Shown here: piece after piece, positions 1 to 8,460 of the stretch
Position numbering within the stretch: position 1 is the first letter of the stretch
Layout: every line of letters begins with the position of its first letter
Source of the DNA: Convivina praedatoris
GTDB lineage: Bacteria; Bacillota; Bacilli; Lactobacillales; Lactobacillaceae
Direction: 5' to 3'
Assembly (NCBI RefSeq): GCF_933208495.1
Contig: NZ_CAKOET010000002.1
Coordinates: 238,823 to 302,822 of the forward strand
Length of the DNA: 64,000 nt
Made by a program: the position numbers and the translations under genes
The notes under the pieces: model-generated
Told to the model about the DNA's origin: nothing
Databases searched by the model: none
Seen by the model: only the letters and a program-made list of their open reading frames with translations

Positions 1-513
1 GGTTCCGGTACCTATGTCGCTGAGAAAAAAATATCTGAACGAGTACTAGGAGTCACTAGTTTTACTGATTTGATGGCTAAAAGTGGTCGCGTCGCCCAAA
101 CCGTAACGGTTAGCTATAAAATCACTATGGCCTCAGCTTCAGAAGTTGAACATTTACAGTTAGATCCTGGGGATGAAGTTTTGGTCATGGAGCGTTTGCG
201 ACTGGGAGATGACACGCCAATCTTGTTAGAGCAAACTACCTTACCGGTTAAATTAGTCAATAATTTTACCCGTTCTGATTTAACGGAGTCATTGTATGCC
301 ACCTTAATTCAAGCGGGCATTCAGCCTGGACATGCTGACCAAACAGTGACAGCTAGCTTGGCCACTGAGCGTTTGGCAGACTTCTTACAAATTAAACGTG
401 GTGATCCAATTTTATCCGTCCGTCAAGTTTCTTATGATCAAAATGATGTTCCTTTTGAATATGTTCGTTCCTACTATGTTGGTGAGCGTTTTGAATTTAA
501 ATTAAGTCGTTAA
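1..513 (+). CDS. GntR/HutC-family transcriptional regulator, 3' part
   Basis: The reading frame is open from base 1, so the gene begins outside the window. The first visible residues (GSGTYVAEK) match the end of the winged-helix DNA-binding domain of GntR/HutC regulators. The remaining ~150 residues form a UTRA-type effector domain: 'ERLRLGDDTPILLEQTTLP' near the start and 'FEYVRSYYVGERFEFKL' at the end are typical. Such proteins are one-component repressors that bind a small molecule, often a sugar phosphate. The ligand cannot be told here because the upstream neighbours are missing. A Met at about base 73 is only internal. A strong terminator follows directly. Confidence 0.88.
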   Translation, partial: GSGTYVAEKKISERVLGVTSFTDLMAKSGRVAQTVTVSYKITMASASEVEHLQLDPGDEVLVMERLRLGDDTPILLEQTTLPVKLVNNFTRSDLTESLYATLIQAGIQPGHADQTVTASLATERLADFLQIKRGDPILSVRQVSYDQNDVPFEYVRSYYVGERFEFKLSR

Positions 514-514
514 G

Positions 515-553
515 AAAAGGCTGTGCAACTTTAAATTGCACAGCCTTTTTTTA
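515..553. terminator. bidirectional intrinsic terminator
   Basis: A perfect 14-bp stem (515-528 with 536-549) and 7-nt loop has a T run on one side and an A run on the other. It can end both the GntR gene (plus) and the metQ-metI operon (minus). Confidence 0.9.
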
Positions 554-1246
554 TTTATGATTTAAGCGTTTGGCTAACCAGTCACCAACAAGTTGAACAA
601 TTAACACAAAAATAAGAACTAATAGGGTTGCTACCACGGTTGTATCGGTTGCAAAGCGGTTATAACCGTAGGAAATAGCCATGTTTCCTAAGCCACCAGC
701 ACCAATGGCACCGGCCATGGCAGTTAAACCAATTAGACTAATTAAAGTTACGGTCGAAACTCGGATAATTTCTGAACGACCTTCACGGAAATAAACCCCA
801 AAAACAATGTCAGTAAAAGTAGCACCAATTGATTGAGCCGCTTCGACAATACCATGATCAACTTCACTTAAAGCAACTTGAATTTGACGGGCATAGAAAG
901 GAAATACTCCCAAGGATAGTGGTACTAAGGCAGCAGCTGTACCAATCTGGGTACCGACAATGGCTTTAGTAACTGGTGCAATGAAAGCCAGCAAAATAAT
1001 GAAAGGTACGGCTCGGAAAATGGAGACGACTTTATCTAAAATCCAGTATAGCGTTCGGTTAGGAGTAATGCCATCAGAGGCAGTCACAATTAGGCCAATA
1101 CCAAAGATTAAGCCTAAAATACCACCAAAAATAGCTGACCAGAACGTCATATAAATGGTTTGAACGATGGCGGTCCACCAACCGGTATCGCCAGTCCAGC
1201 CTTGGTAGATTACATTGGGGAAGGTTTGTGAAATCCAATTACTCAT
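551..1246 (-). CDS. metI: methionine ABC transporter permease MetI
   Basis: 231 residues with about five membrane helices, the usual size for MetI, the membrane subunit of the MetNIQ importer for L- and D-methionine. The EAA loop that contacts the ATPase is visible around residues 130-150 ('[10 protein letters not shown]'). The '[18 protein letters not shown]' stretch near the C terminus is highly conserved in the family. Its start overlaps the metN stop by 4 bp (ATGA), so translation is probably coupled. It is the last gene of the T-box-controlled operon. Confidence 0.95.
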   Translation of the reverse strand: MSNWISQTFPNVIYQGWTGDTGWWTAIVQTIYMTFWSAIFGGILGLIFGIGLIVTASDGITPNRTLYWILDKVVSIFRAVPFIILLAFIAPVTKAIVGTQIGTAAALVPLSLGVFPFYARQIQVALSEVDHGIVEAAQSIGATFTDIVFGVYFREGRSEIIRVSTVTLISLIGLTAMAGAIGAGGLGNMAISYGYNRFATDTTVVATLLVLIFVLIVQLVGDWLAKRLNHK

Positions 1247-2328
1247 AGGGCATGTGATCCTTTCAATATTTCTACGTTAACACCAGCTTGCGCCAACTGA
1301 GCAATACCAGCGGTTAATTTGTCTTGCTCACCAGTTAAAATAACTAGCAGCGACCCAACTTCGGTTCCTTGTAAAATTTCAATATCACCATATAAAATAT
1401 TGGCGACAATTTGGTACTGTCGATATAATCCAGCAATTAAGGGTTCGTTCGTATTATTACCAGTGTAGGTTAACCGGGCAAAAATCTGGTTCTCTTGTAA
1501 GTTTTGAACGAGGGCTTGTTGGCTAACCGTGGCAATTGCCTGGTCTAAATTAGTGGCAGTTTCGATAAATTCCTTGGTTAATTGCTCTTTGGGATTAGCA
1601 AAAATATTTAGTAGGGAGCCTCGCTCAATGATTTGCCCATTTTGCATAACGGCAACCTTATTAGCAATCTCCTTAACGGCCTGCATTTCGTGGGTAATCA
1701 GGAGGATGGTTAAACCGTATTCTTGGTTTAACTTTTTCAAAAGGCCTAGAATCTGATTAGTGGTTTTAGGATCGAGGGCTGAAGTAGCTTCATCGGAAAT
1801 TAAAATTTCAGGATCATTAGCCAGTGCCCGAGCAATGGCGACTCGCTGTTTTTGTCCACCGGAAAGTTGGGAAGGGTATTGTTGTGATCGGTCACTGAGT
1901 TCAACTAACTTCAAGAGTTCGCCGACCTTATCGGCTTTTTGGGTGTCCGATAGTTTGGCATGTTCCAAAGCAAAGGCTACATTTTCAGCAACAGTTCGTT
2001 CATTTAGGAGATTAAAATGTTGGAAAATCATTCCAATTTTACGTCGCTTTTGCCGTAATTGATTACTGTTAATAATTTTGGCGTGGCTTTGATTAGTTTG
2101 GCGGTCAAAGAAAGTACTGTCCTGAACGATAACCTGGCCACTAGTAGGGACTTGGAGTAAATTAACCGTTCGAACTAGCGTTGATTTACCAGCTCCAGAA
2201 TAACCGACGACCCCATAAATATCACCGGATTGAACCTCTAGGGAGACATTTTGAACGGCGTTGATGGTTTTGTTTTTTTGCCGGAAGGTGACATTAATAT
2301 TTTTTAAAGAAATGATTGATTCAGTCAT
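1243..2328 (-). CDS. metN: methionine ABC transporter ATP-binding protein MetN
   Basis: ATPase that energises methionine import. Walker [10 protein letters not shown], signature LSGGQKQR and Walker [13 protein letters not shown] are present. The last ~95 residues fit the NIL/ACT-like regulatory domain of MetN, which binds methionine and inhibits transport. The start is placed at the ATG at 2328 because homologs begin near '[10 protein letters not shown]'. An in-frame GTG at 2352 would add 8 residues and sits only about 2 nt from an AAAGGGA motif. Between the two lies a small GC-rich hairpin. A 12-codon reading frame (2363 down to 2325) ends in an ATGA overlap with the ATG. The true start is therefore uncertain by 8 residues. 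Confidence 0.93.
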   Translation of the reverse strand: MTESIISLKNINVTFRQKNKTINAVQNVSLEVQSGDIYGVVGYSGAGKSTLVRTVNLLQVPTSGQVIVQDSTFFDRQTNQSHAKIINSNQLRQKRRKIGMIFQHFNLLNERTVAENVAFALEHAKLSDTQKADKVGELLKLVELSDRSQQYPSQLSGGQKQRVAIARALANDPEILISDEATSALDPKTTNQILGLLKKLNQEYGLTILLITHEMQAVKEIANKVAVMQNGQIIERGSLLNIFANPKEQLTKEFIETATNLDQAIATVSQQALVQNLQENQIFARLTYTGNNTNEPLIAGLYRQYQIVANILYGDIEILQGTEVGSLLVILTGEQDKLTAGIAQLAQAGVNVEILKGSHAL

Positions 2329-2364
2329 GGCATAAAGTGTGCCGGCGGGCACTTCCCTTTCATA

Positions 2365-3690
2365 TTATTGGTAGCTAGCGATGAGCGCTTTAATTAATTG
2401 AATATGTTCTTGGTAGTCAGTTAGCCGAATATTTTCATTGGGTGCATGATCACGAGACTGACTATTACCAATACCAAAACCCACAATCGGCGCGGGAATA
2501 GCATTATGGACATAAGCCATCGGACCAGTACCGGCCGAAGTTGGCATAATCACTGGATCTGTTGGATAAATATTTTGCGTCAGTTCAATAACTTTTAAAA
2601 TATTTTCATCTGACATATCACTACGATAACCGAGTTGACTCAAGGTTTCTTCGATAATTAAGTCCGTAAATCCAGTCTGATTAAGTTGGGTCCGTATTTG
2701 CTCTAAGACAACTTTGGGGGTCATTCCTGGAACTAAGCGAACATCTAATTTGGCGCTAGCCTGATGGGGTAGAATTGTTTTAACACCAGGACCTTGATAG
2801 CCACTGGCGAAACCTTCAATATTGAAGGTCGGTTCAAAATAGAGTTGGTATTTTAATTCTTGATCAGAAAGTTGGGTTAATTGCCCAGCATCCAAACCTA
2901 AACTTTGGGTTAATTCCTGTCGATTGAAAGGGATTTGATTCACTAAATCAAGTTCACGTTGATTGGGTTTTTGGGCAGCTTGATTAAAGGCTGGAATTGG
3001 GATTTTTCCAGTTTGATCACGTAGGGAATTTAGTCCAGCAATTAACCGCCAAGTAGCTGAATCGATGACGCCCGCCCAGGAGGAATGGAGGTCATCTTGA
3101 CCAGTTTGACTGCTTACATTAAAAGTAACAATTCCTTTGTTACCACCGATAATTTCTAGCTGACCCTGACTATTTTTATTACCAGATTCCCAAATGGTTA
3201 AATCAGCCTGTAATTCAGGATGTTTAGCTAAATAATCATTTAAATGTAAGGAAGCGGATTCTTCCGCACCTTCAACGATAAACGTGATATTAACTGGAAG
3301 AGCATCGAAATCATTCAGGTATTGGGCTAAAGCGGTCATTCGTGCAGTTAGGTTTCCCTTATCATCATTAACACCTCGACCAAAGAGAAAATTACCTGCT
3401 TGGCGTAACTGCCAGGGATTACTTTCCCATAAATCTAGTGGTTCCGCCGGTTGGACATCGTAATGATTATAGATTAATAAGGTTTTTGCATTTGGTTTAG
3501 GACTATGGAACTGGGCAATCACTAGCGGTGCGAAGTAGGCATCATCAACTGTGACCTGACCACCTAGTTCAATAAAAGCCTGGGCAATTAATTGGGCGGT
3601 TTCGGGTAGATTCAAGCGTTGGGCGGAAACCGAGGGAATAGCCACTAAGTCCTTTAATAAATGAAGGTATTTATCTTGAATAGTTGTCAT
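2365..3690 (-). CDS. M20-family metallopeptidase in the methionine operon
   Basis: 441 residues. Metal-binding motifs of the M20 (ArgE/DapE/CPG2) family are visible: HYDVQP (His76, Asp78), GRGVNDDKG (bridging Asp ~108), EGAEES (catalytic/metal Glu ~142-143) and a C-terminal His in RDHAPNE. A central dimerisation domain separates the catalytic halves. The family cleaves dipeptides or removes N-acyl groups. It lies between metQ and metN under the Met T-box, so it probably releases methionine from an imported peptide or N-acyl derivative (inference). The start is preceded by AAAGGA. Confidence 0.9.
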   Translation of the reverse strand: MTTIQDKYLHLLKDLVAIPSVSAQRLNLPETAQLIAQAFIELGGQVTVDDAYFAPLVIAQFHSPKPNAKTLLIYNHYDVQPAEPLDLWESNPWQLRQAGNFLFGRGVNDDKGNLTARMTALAQYLNDFDALPVNITFIVEGAEESASLHLNDYLAKHPELQADLTIWESGNKNSQGQLEIIGGNKGIVTFNVSSQTGQDDLHSSWAGVIDSATWRLIAGLNSLRDQTGKIPIPAFNQAAQKPNQRELDLVNQIPFNRQELTQSLGLDAGQLTQLSDQELKYQLYFEPTFNIEGFASGYQGPGVKTILPHQASAKLDVRLVPGMTPKVVLEQIRTQLNQTGFTDLIIEETLSQLGYRSDMSDENILKVIELTQNIYPTDPVIMPTSAGTGPMAYVHNAIPAPIVGFGIGNSQSRDHAPNENIRLTDYQEHIQLIKALIASYQ

Positions 3691-3726
3691 AGAATCCTTT
3701 CTGCTACTTGAATCGTAGGTTAAAAG

Positions 3727-4566
3727 TTACTTCTTATAATCCCAAACAGTTACTTCGGCACCGTGGTAGTTCTTTTCGACTAATTCCTTGGTCTTGGCAG
3801 TTTGAATGGACTTAACGACATTTTTATAAGTTTGATTGTTTTCATCCTTTTTGTTAGCCGCGATGAAATTGAAGAACTGGGTGGTATTTTTATTCAAACC
3901 TTCAACATAAATTGCTGAGTTGAAATCAATCTTAGCTGACTTAGCAAAGTTGGTATTAATGACTGCCCCAGCAAACTGAGGATCTTTCAATGACTTAGCC
4001 GTTTGTGAGGCATCGACTGCGGTGATCTTTAAATTCTTGGGATTTTCGGTAATGTCCTGGGTGGTTGCCTTGTTGGTGTCCTTTAACTTAATTAAACCGG
4101 CTTCGGCTAATAAATGTAAGCCACGATTTTCATTGGTTACATCGTTGGCAACGGCAATTTGATCACCATTATTAAAATCACTGATGTTCTTATAGTTACT
4201 AGAGTAAAGGCGAAGAGGTGTCGTCCAAGTATCCCCAATGGAAACGATGTCAGATTTATTAGCTTTATTCCAATTTTCTAAGAAAGGATAGTTTTGGAAA
4301 GCGTTTAAATCAATATCATGGTTGGCCAGGGCCTTGTTGGGTTGAGAATAATCATTGAATTTAACAGTTTTTAAGGTAATGCCATACTTTTCTTTGGCAG
4401 TTTTGATGGCATTGTCCCAAATTTCATCTTCACTTTGATCACCGGCCATGACCCCGATTTTAACGGTTTTATTAACATCTTGGGGATGGTTGAAAAAACT
4501 AAAGTAAGCGGCAATACCGATACAGATAACTATTAGACTGGTGATGATTTTGGATTTCTTGCTCAT
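3727..4566 (-). CDS. metQ: methionine-binding protein MetQ (NlpA family), no lipobox
   Basis: 279 residues, first gene of the operon. The body matches the NlpA/MetQ family, with 'KIGVMAGDQSEDEIWDNA' at the start and 'LNAFQNYPFLENW' in the ligand cleft. MetQ captures methionine outside the cell and hands it to MetNI. It is usually a lipoprotein, but here the N terminus (about residues 7-26) is one hydrophobic helix. The only Cys (residue 15) lies inside the helix without an acceptable lipobox residue before it, so the protein is probably held by an uncleaved N-terminal anchor. The start follows GAGGAGAAAAGA. Confidence 0.93.
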   Translation of the reverse strand: MSKKSKIITSLIVICIGIAAYFSFFNHPQDVNKTVKIGVMAGDQSEDEIWDNAIKTAKEKYGITLKTVKFNDYSQPNKALANHDIDLNAFQNYPFLENWNKANKSDIVSIGDTWTTPLRLYSSNYKNISDFNNGDQIAVANDVTNENRGLHLLAEAGLIKLKDTNKATTQDITENPKNLKITAVDASQTAKSLKDPQFAGAVINTNFAKSAKIDFNSAIYVEGLNKNTTQFFNFIAANKKDENNQTYKNVVKSIQTAKTKELVEKNYHGAEVTVWDYKK

Positions 4567-4600
4567 ATTCTTTTCTCCTCAATAATAAACAATTTAGGTA

Positions 4601-4897
4601 ACAAAAAAATCGCTCCTGTAGGATATACAGAAGCGATTTACGCGTTACCATTCTGAGATTTCGCTGTTTGATTACTCAAACAGCTGCTCACTAACCATCG
4701 GACATCGGGAGATGATCCTAGTCGAATGGTGTGCCTGGTAACGAGGGCCAATCCGTCATATGCTAAACGGTAAACCGATTCGCACATGCCAATCACAGAT
4801 CATTTTCACTAACGCCCGCATGTCACCTCTCATCAACCGGTGACTTTCTGATTTTTGTTGGTTAGTTACTTTTCTGCTCAACTTGTTTGTTACATGT
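4601..4897 (-). promoter_or_regulatory. T-box leader (methionine specifier) of the metQ operon
   Basis: Read on the minus strand. The distal stem I element (GGTTGATG flanked by GTCACC and GGTGAC, about 4820-4842) has the normal T-box layout. A candidate specifier loop GAAAATGATC gives codon ATG (Met) at 4801-4803. The T-box bulge TGGTAACGCG (variant of TGGTACCGCG) lies at about 4641-4652. It is followed by a terminator hairpin (4605-4639) ending in a T run. Uncharged tRNA-Met should stabilise the antiterminator and switch the operon on. Confidence 0.85.
4605..4639 (-). terminator. T-box-controlled terminator hairpin
   Basis: Long stem AAATCGCTTCTGTA pairing with TACAGGAGCGATTT, then T7, 39 nt before the metQ start on the minus strand. 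Its 5' arm is the one captured by the T-box antiterminator. Confidence 0.88.
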
Positions 4898-4903
4898 AGG
4901 TAC

Positions 4904-4932
4904 ATCTTAATCATATTTATTAAAATTGTCAA
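4904..4932 (-). promoter_or_regulatory. promoter of the metQ operon
   Basis: On the minus strand a consensus -35 TTGACA (4927-4932) and -10 TAAGAT (4904-4909) are 17 bp apart. This places the transcript start just before the T-box. Confidence 0.8.
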
Positions 4933-4957
4933 ATTATTTTTTGGATAGGTATAGAAT
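4926..4957 (+). promoter_or_regulatory. possible promoter of the SAP-domain gene
   Basis: TTGTCA (4926-4931) and TATAGA (4950-4955) are 18 bp apart. The -35 is the complement of the minus-strand -35, so the two divergent promoters would share the same TTGTCAA heptamer. Confidence 0.4.
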
Positions 4958-4989
4958 AAAATTAATAATGGTTAGTTGGAGGGTGTTGG

Positions 4990-5562
4990 ATGGAACTTCT
5001 AAAGGAAAATCAATATTATTATAAAAAAGATTTACAGGACATTTGTCGCCAACATGGCTGGTCTACCAGTGGGACTAAAGCACAGCTTTTAGCCTGTATT
5101 CAATCTGGTGGTAAACGGGGAGGTGACCAACCTGCCCGCAATCATAAAATAAGACTAACACTCGATCAAATTTCACCAGAAATGCCGCTGATTAATTCGG
5201 GCTTTTCCTTTAATCAAGTGGCACGCGACTATTTTGCCAACTATTATCAGGTGGCTAATTTTCATTTCACAAAACAAATGGCCACCTTATGTCGTTTAGC
5301 CCAAAAGAATCAAGACTCAAGTATCCATGTTTCTGATTTAATGGATATTTATGAAGGCAAGCGTTTTGGTAGCTTAGATGATGAAGATGAGGCCAGCTAT
5401 CAATGGAATAATTTCGTTCATGACTTTTTTGCTGATGATAGCCTGCCAGCTGAAAAGAATCTGCACATGGCGGCGCAGCTGTGGCATTTTGTGAAAAATC
5501 GTCCGCAAGAAAATTCTTATACTAGTGATTTATGGCGTCAGTATCAAGCTCAACAAAAATAA
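4990..5562 (+). CDS. SAP-domain protein of unknown role
   Basis: 190 residues. Residues ~3-38 fit a SAP helix-extension-helix motif: 'YYKKDLQDICRQHGWSTSGTK' followed by AQLLACI. SAP motifs often bind nucleic acid. The remaining ~150 residues are helical and aromatic-rich, with an acidic stretch (DDEDE) near residue 138. They resemble the C-terminal part of uncharacterised Firmicute SAP proteins. No catalytic motif was seen. It is monocistronic, with divergent promoters on the left and a riboswitch promoter on the right. GGAGGG precedes the start at normal spacing. The function is unknown. Confidence 0.8.
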   Translation: MELLKENQYYYKKDLQDICRQHGWSTSGTKAQLLACIQSGGKRGGDQPARNHKIRLTLDQISPEMPLINSGFSFNQVARDYFANYYQVANFHFTKQMATLCRLAQKNQDSSIHVSDLMDIYEGKRFGSLDDEDEASYQWNNFVHDFFADDSLPAEKNLHMAAQLWHFVKNRPQENSYTSDLWRQYQAQQK

Positions 5563-5592
5563 TTGTCTTATTAGCGAACTATCTGATAGAAT
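5563..5592 (+). promoter_or_regulatory. promoter of the riboswitch-ATPase transcript
   Basis: TTGTCT (5563-5568) and TAGAAT (5587-5592) with 18-bp spacing, 20 bp upstream of the riboswitch core. Confidence 0.65.
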
Positions 5593-5607
5593 ACAAATAT
5601 AGTAAAT

Positions 5608-5750
5608 TTCTGAGGGAGTAACTGACGAAATATTCGTGGCCAAATCGTCAAAGCAAAACAGCAATGTTTTATATCGCGCTCAGCGCCGGTTTGGCATTAA
5701 ACAGTGAGACTCATATGGGTGTTTTTTGGCGCCGGTATGGGTCTTTTTGC
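5608..5750 (+). promoter_or_regulatory. yybP-ykoY (manganese-sensing) riboswitch
   Basis: The leader begins with GAGGGAGTAAC, continues through GCTCAGCGCCGGTTTGGC, and ends in a hairpin made of AGACTCATA and TATGGGTCT. This order is typical of the yybP-ykoY element of lactic acid bacteria. Known members bind Mn2+ and permit expression of Mn2+ exporters when the metal is high. The terminator stem (5707-5715 with 5736-5744) is followed by five T. The gene below is a P-type cation exporter, which fits. Confidence 0.85.
5707..5749 (+). terminator. expression-platform terminator of the riboswitch
   Basis: A 9-bp stem (5707-5715 with 5736-5744, one G-U pair) and a T run, ~45 bp before the ATPase start. 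It should be disrupted when metal is bound. Confidence 0.8.
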
Positions 5751-5793
5751 TTTTGTGCAGGACTCACCGGTAAAAATAAAGGAGAAGAACTGA

Positions 5794-8454
5794 ATGGAAA
5801 AACCATTTTATAATCAAAGTGCGACTGAGATTTTAGAGAAGCTGGATAGTGGTCAACAGACTGGTTTGTCGGCCCAAGTGGCCCAGCAACGTTTAGATAC
5901 CAACGGGCCTAACCAACTCAATGCTGCTAAATCAACGACTTTATGGCAAAAGTTTATTGATCAATTTAAAGATCTGATGATTATTATTTTGTTGATAGCC
6001 GCTTTGATAGCCGCTTTTACGGGTGAATTGACGGATGCAATTTTCATCTTGGCAATTGTCGTGATTAACGCTATCTTTGGTGTCTTTCAAGAAGCGAAGG
6101 CCGAAGGGGCGATTAACGCTTTAAAAGAAATGTCGACGCCCAAAGCTAATGTGATTCGTGACGGTTGGGATGGCGAAATTTCTTCAACTGACCTAGTCTT
6201 AGGCGATATTGTTCGGCTAGAAGCCGGGGATGTGGTGCCAGCTGATTTGCGTTTACTGGAATCAGCTTCCCTACAGATTGAAGAATCAGCCTTAACTGGT
6301 GAATCAGTGCCGGTTGACAAAGTGGATATTCAATTAGACCAAGTCGATTTACCGTTAGGGGATCGAACGAACTTAGCCTTTATGAATACCAACGTGACCT
6401 ATGGACGCGGTTTGGGTGTTGTGATTGCAACTGGTATGGGTACTGAAGTTGGTCATATAGCTGGCGCCTTAGAGGCCACCGATGAAACCAAAACCCCCTT
6501 ACAAGAAAACTTGAAGCAACTGGGCCGAGTTTTGACCTACTTAATTTTAGCTATTGCTGCCTTGACCTTTGTGGTTGGCACGCTTCGGGGACAAGAATCC
6601 TTGGTAGATATGCTGTTAACATCGATTTCTTTGGCAGTAGCAGCTATTCCAGAAGGATTGCCAGCCATTGTCACGATCACCTTAGCCTTGGGAACAACTC
6701 GGATGGCTGCCCGTCATGCCTTGGTTCGTAAATTACCGGCAGTTGAAACCCTGGGCTCGACTGATATTATTGGTTCGGATAAAACAGGAACTTTAACTCA
6801 AAACAAAATGACAGTGGAAAAGATTGTCATTGATGGGAAAATTGAAGATGCTGCCAATACGGCGACGTTGAGTGGATCGGCTCAACGACTAGCCGATATT
6901 ATGGCTCTTAATAATGATACAAAGCGGACCGATGATGGTCTAATTGGGGATCCAACCGAAACGGCATTAATTACTTTTAACGAAAATCATCAACGTGATT
7001 TAGATCGCTTATTTGCAGAAATGCCCCGTCTTAATGAAATTCCTTTTGATTCTGAACGGAAATTAATGTCGACTGTTCATCCAGCACCGGAAGGATACTT
7101 GGTAACAACTAAGGGAGCACCGGATGAGCTGTTGGCTCGAGCAAATCGCATCGAAATTAATGGTAATATTGTGCCATTAGATGAAGCCATGCATGAAAAA
7201 TTATTAGCGCTTAACTCTGACATGGCTCGTCAGGCCCTACGAGTACTGGCTTTTGCTTATCAAATTTTACCAGAAGAACCTCAGCAGATGACTTCAGACG
7301 CTGTTGAACATGACTTAGTTTTCATTGGTTTTGTTGGAATGATTGATCCTGAACGACCCGAGGTGGCTCAAGCTGTTCAAGCCGCCAAAATAGCTGGTAT
7401 TCGGCCAATTATGATTACTGGTGATCATCGTGACACAGCGGCTGCGATTGCTATTCGTTTAGGTATTTTGGACGATAAAGACCTTGATCAAGCTGTTATT
7501 TCTGGGTCTGATTTAGATGCAATGTCCGAACAGGAATTTGATGATCAAGTTACTAAATATAATGTTTATGCTCGAGTAGCACCAGAACACAAGGTTAAAA
7601 TTGTTAAAGCTTGGCAAAAGCGAGGTAAGGTCGTGGCCATGACTGGGGATGGGGTTAATGATGCCCCCGCCCTAAAAACGGCTGATATTGGGATTGCCAT
7701 GGGAATTACTGGTACGGAAGTTTCTAAGGGTGCGGCCGATATGGTCTTGGCCGATGATAATTTTGCTACCATCGTCAATGCCGTTGAAGAAGGACGTAAA
7801 GTCTTTTCTAATATTCAAAAAGCTTTGCAGTATTTGCTGGCTTCCAACTTAGCCGAAGTGGTTGCCATCTTTGTGATGACCCTCTTAGGGTGGCATATCT
7901 TAGCACCAGTTATGATTTTGTGGATTAACTTAGTCACTGATACGTTACCAGCGATTGCTTTAGGAGTTGAACCAGCCCAACCAGGCATTATGCAGCGTAA
8001 ACCCCGAGGACGCCAAGCTAGCTTCTTGTCCGGTGGGGTTGGACCAGCTATTATTTGGCAGGGACTCTTACAGGCTGCAATTGTCTTGGGCGTCTACGGA
8101 TTTGCCTTGGTCTTTCCAGATCATAGTGGTAGTCAATTGATTCATGCGGATGCATTAACGATGGCCTTTATGACTCTGGGCTTGATGCAGATGTTTAATG
8201 CTATTAATGTGAAATCCGTGTATGGTTCACTTTTGGGTAGCCATGCCTTTCAAAATAAATTCTTCAATTGGTCCTTGTTATTCTCGGTCTTAGCAATGGC
8301 TGCTGTAGTTTTGATTGAACCGCTAAATCCAATTTTCCATGTTTCTCATCTTGATGCCTATCAGTGGGCGGTGGTCATCCTAGCGGGGATGAGTATCATT
8401 TTAATTGTTGAACTGGTAAAATGGATTCAACGCTCACTATTTAATAAAGGATAA
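5794..8454 (+). CDS. P-type Ca2+/Mn2+-exporting ATPase
   Basis: 886 residues, full length for a P2A-type pump. TGES (~168-171, actuator domain), PEGLP in M4 (Glu287), the phosphorylated Asp329 in DKTGTLT, TGDGVND near residue 617, and a ten-helix layout with a cation_ATPase_C domain at the end are all visible. SERCA/PMR1-like ion ligands are kept: Asn and Glu of SNLAE in M5, and Asn and Asp of NLVTD in M6. The family exports Ca2+ and/or Mn2+. The riboswitch in front argues for Mn2+ export (inference). It follows AAGGAG closely. A small gene starts 7 bp after its stop. Confidence 0.95.
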   Translation: MEKPFYNQSATEILEKLDSGQQTGLSAQVAQQRLDTNGPNQLNAAKSTTLWQKFIDQFKDLMIIILLIAALIAAFTGELTDAIFILAIVVINAIFGVFQEAKAEGAINALKEMSTPKANVIRDGWDGEISSTDLVLGDIVRLEAGDVVPADLRLLESASLQIEESALTGESVPVDKVDIQLDQVDLPLGDRTNLAFMNTNVTYGRGLGVVIATGMGTEVGHIAGALEATDETKTPLQENLKQLGRVLTYLILAIAALTFVVGTLRGQESLVDMLLTSISLAVAAIPEGLPAIVTITLALGTTRMAARHALVRKLPAVETLGSTDIIGSDKTGTLTQNKMTVEKIVIDGKIEDAANTATLSGSAQRLADIMALNNDTKRTDDGLIGDPTETALITFNENHQRDLDRLFAEMPRLNEIPFDSERKLMSTVHPAPEGYLVTTKGAPDELLARANRIEINGNIVPLDEAMHEKLLALNSDMARQALRVLAFAYQILPEEPQQMTSDAVEHDLVFIGFVGMIDPERPEVAQAVQAAKIAGIRPIMITGDHRDTAAAIAIRLGILDDKDLDQAVISGSDLDAMSEQEFDDQVTKYNVYARVAPEHKVKIVKAWQKRGKVVAMTGDGVNDAPALKTADIGIAMGITGTEVSKGAADMVLADDNFATIVNAVEEGRKVFSNIQKALQYLLASNLAEVVAIFVMTLLGWHILAPVMILWINLVTDTLPAIALGVEPAQPGIMQRKPRGRQASFLSGGVGPAIIWQGLLQAAIVLGVYGFALVFPDHSGSQLIHADALTMAFMTLGLMQMFNAINVKSVYGSLLGSHAFQNKFFNWSLLFSVLAMAAVVLIEPLNPIFHVSHLDAYQWAVVILAGMSIILIVELVKWIQRSLFNKG

Positions 8455-8460
8455 AATATC

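Noticed and set aside
4522..4524. Cys15 of MetQ as a lipidation site
   Set aside because: It lies in the middle of the hydrophobic helix with Ile before it, which does not fit a lipobox.
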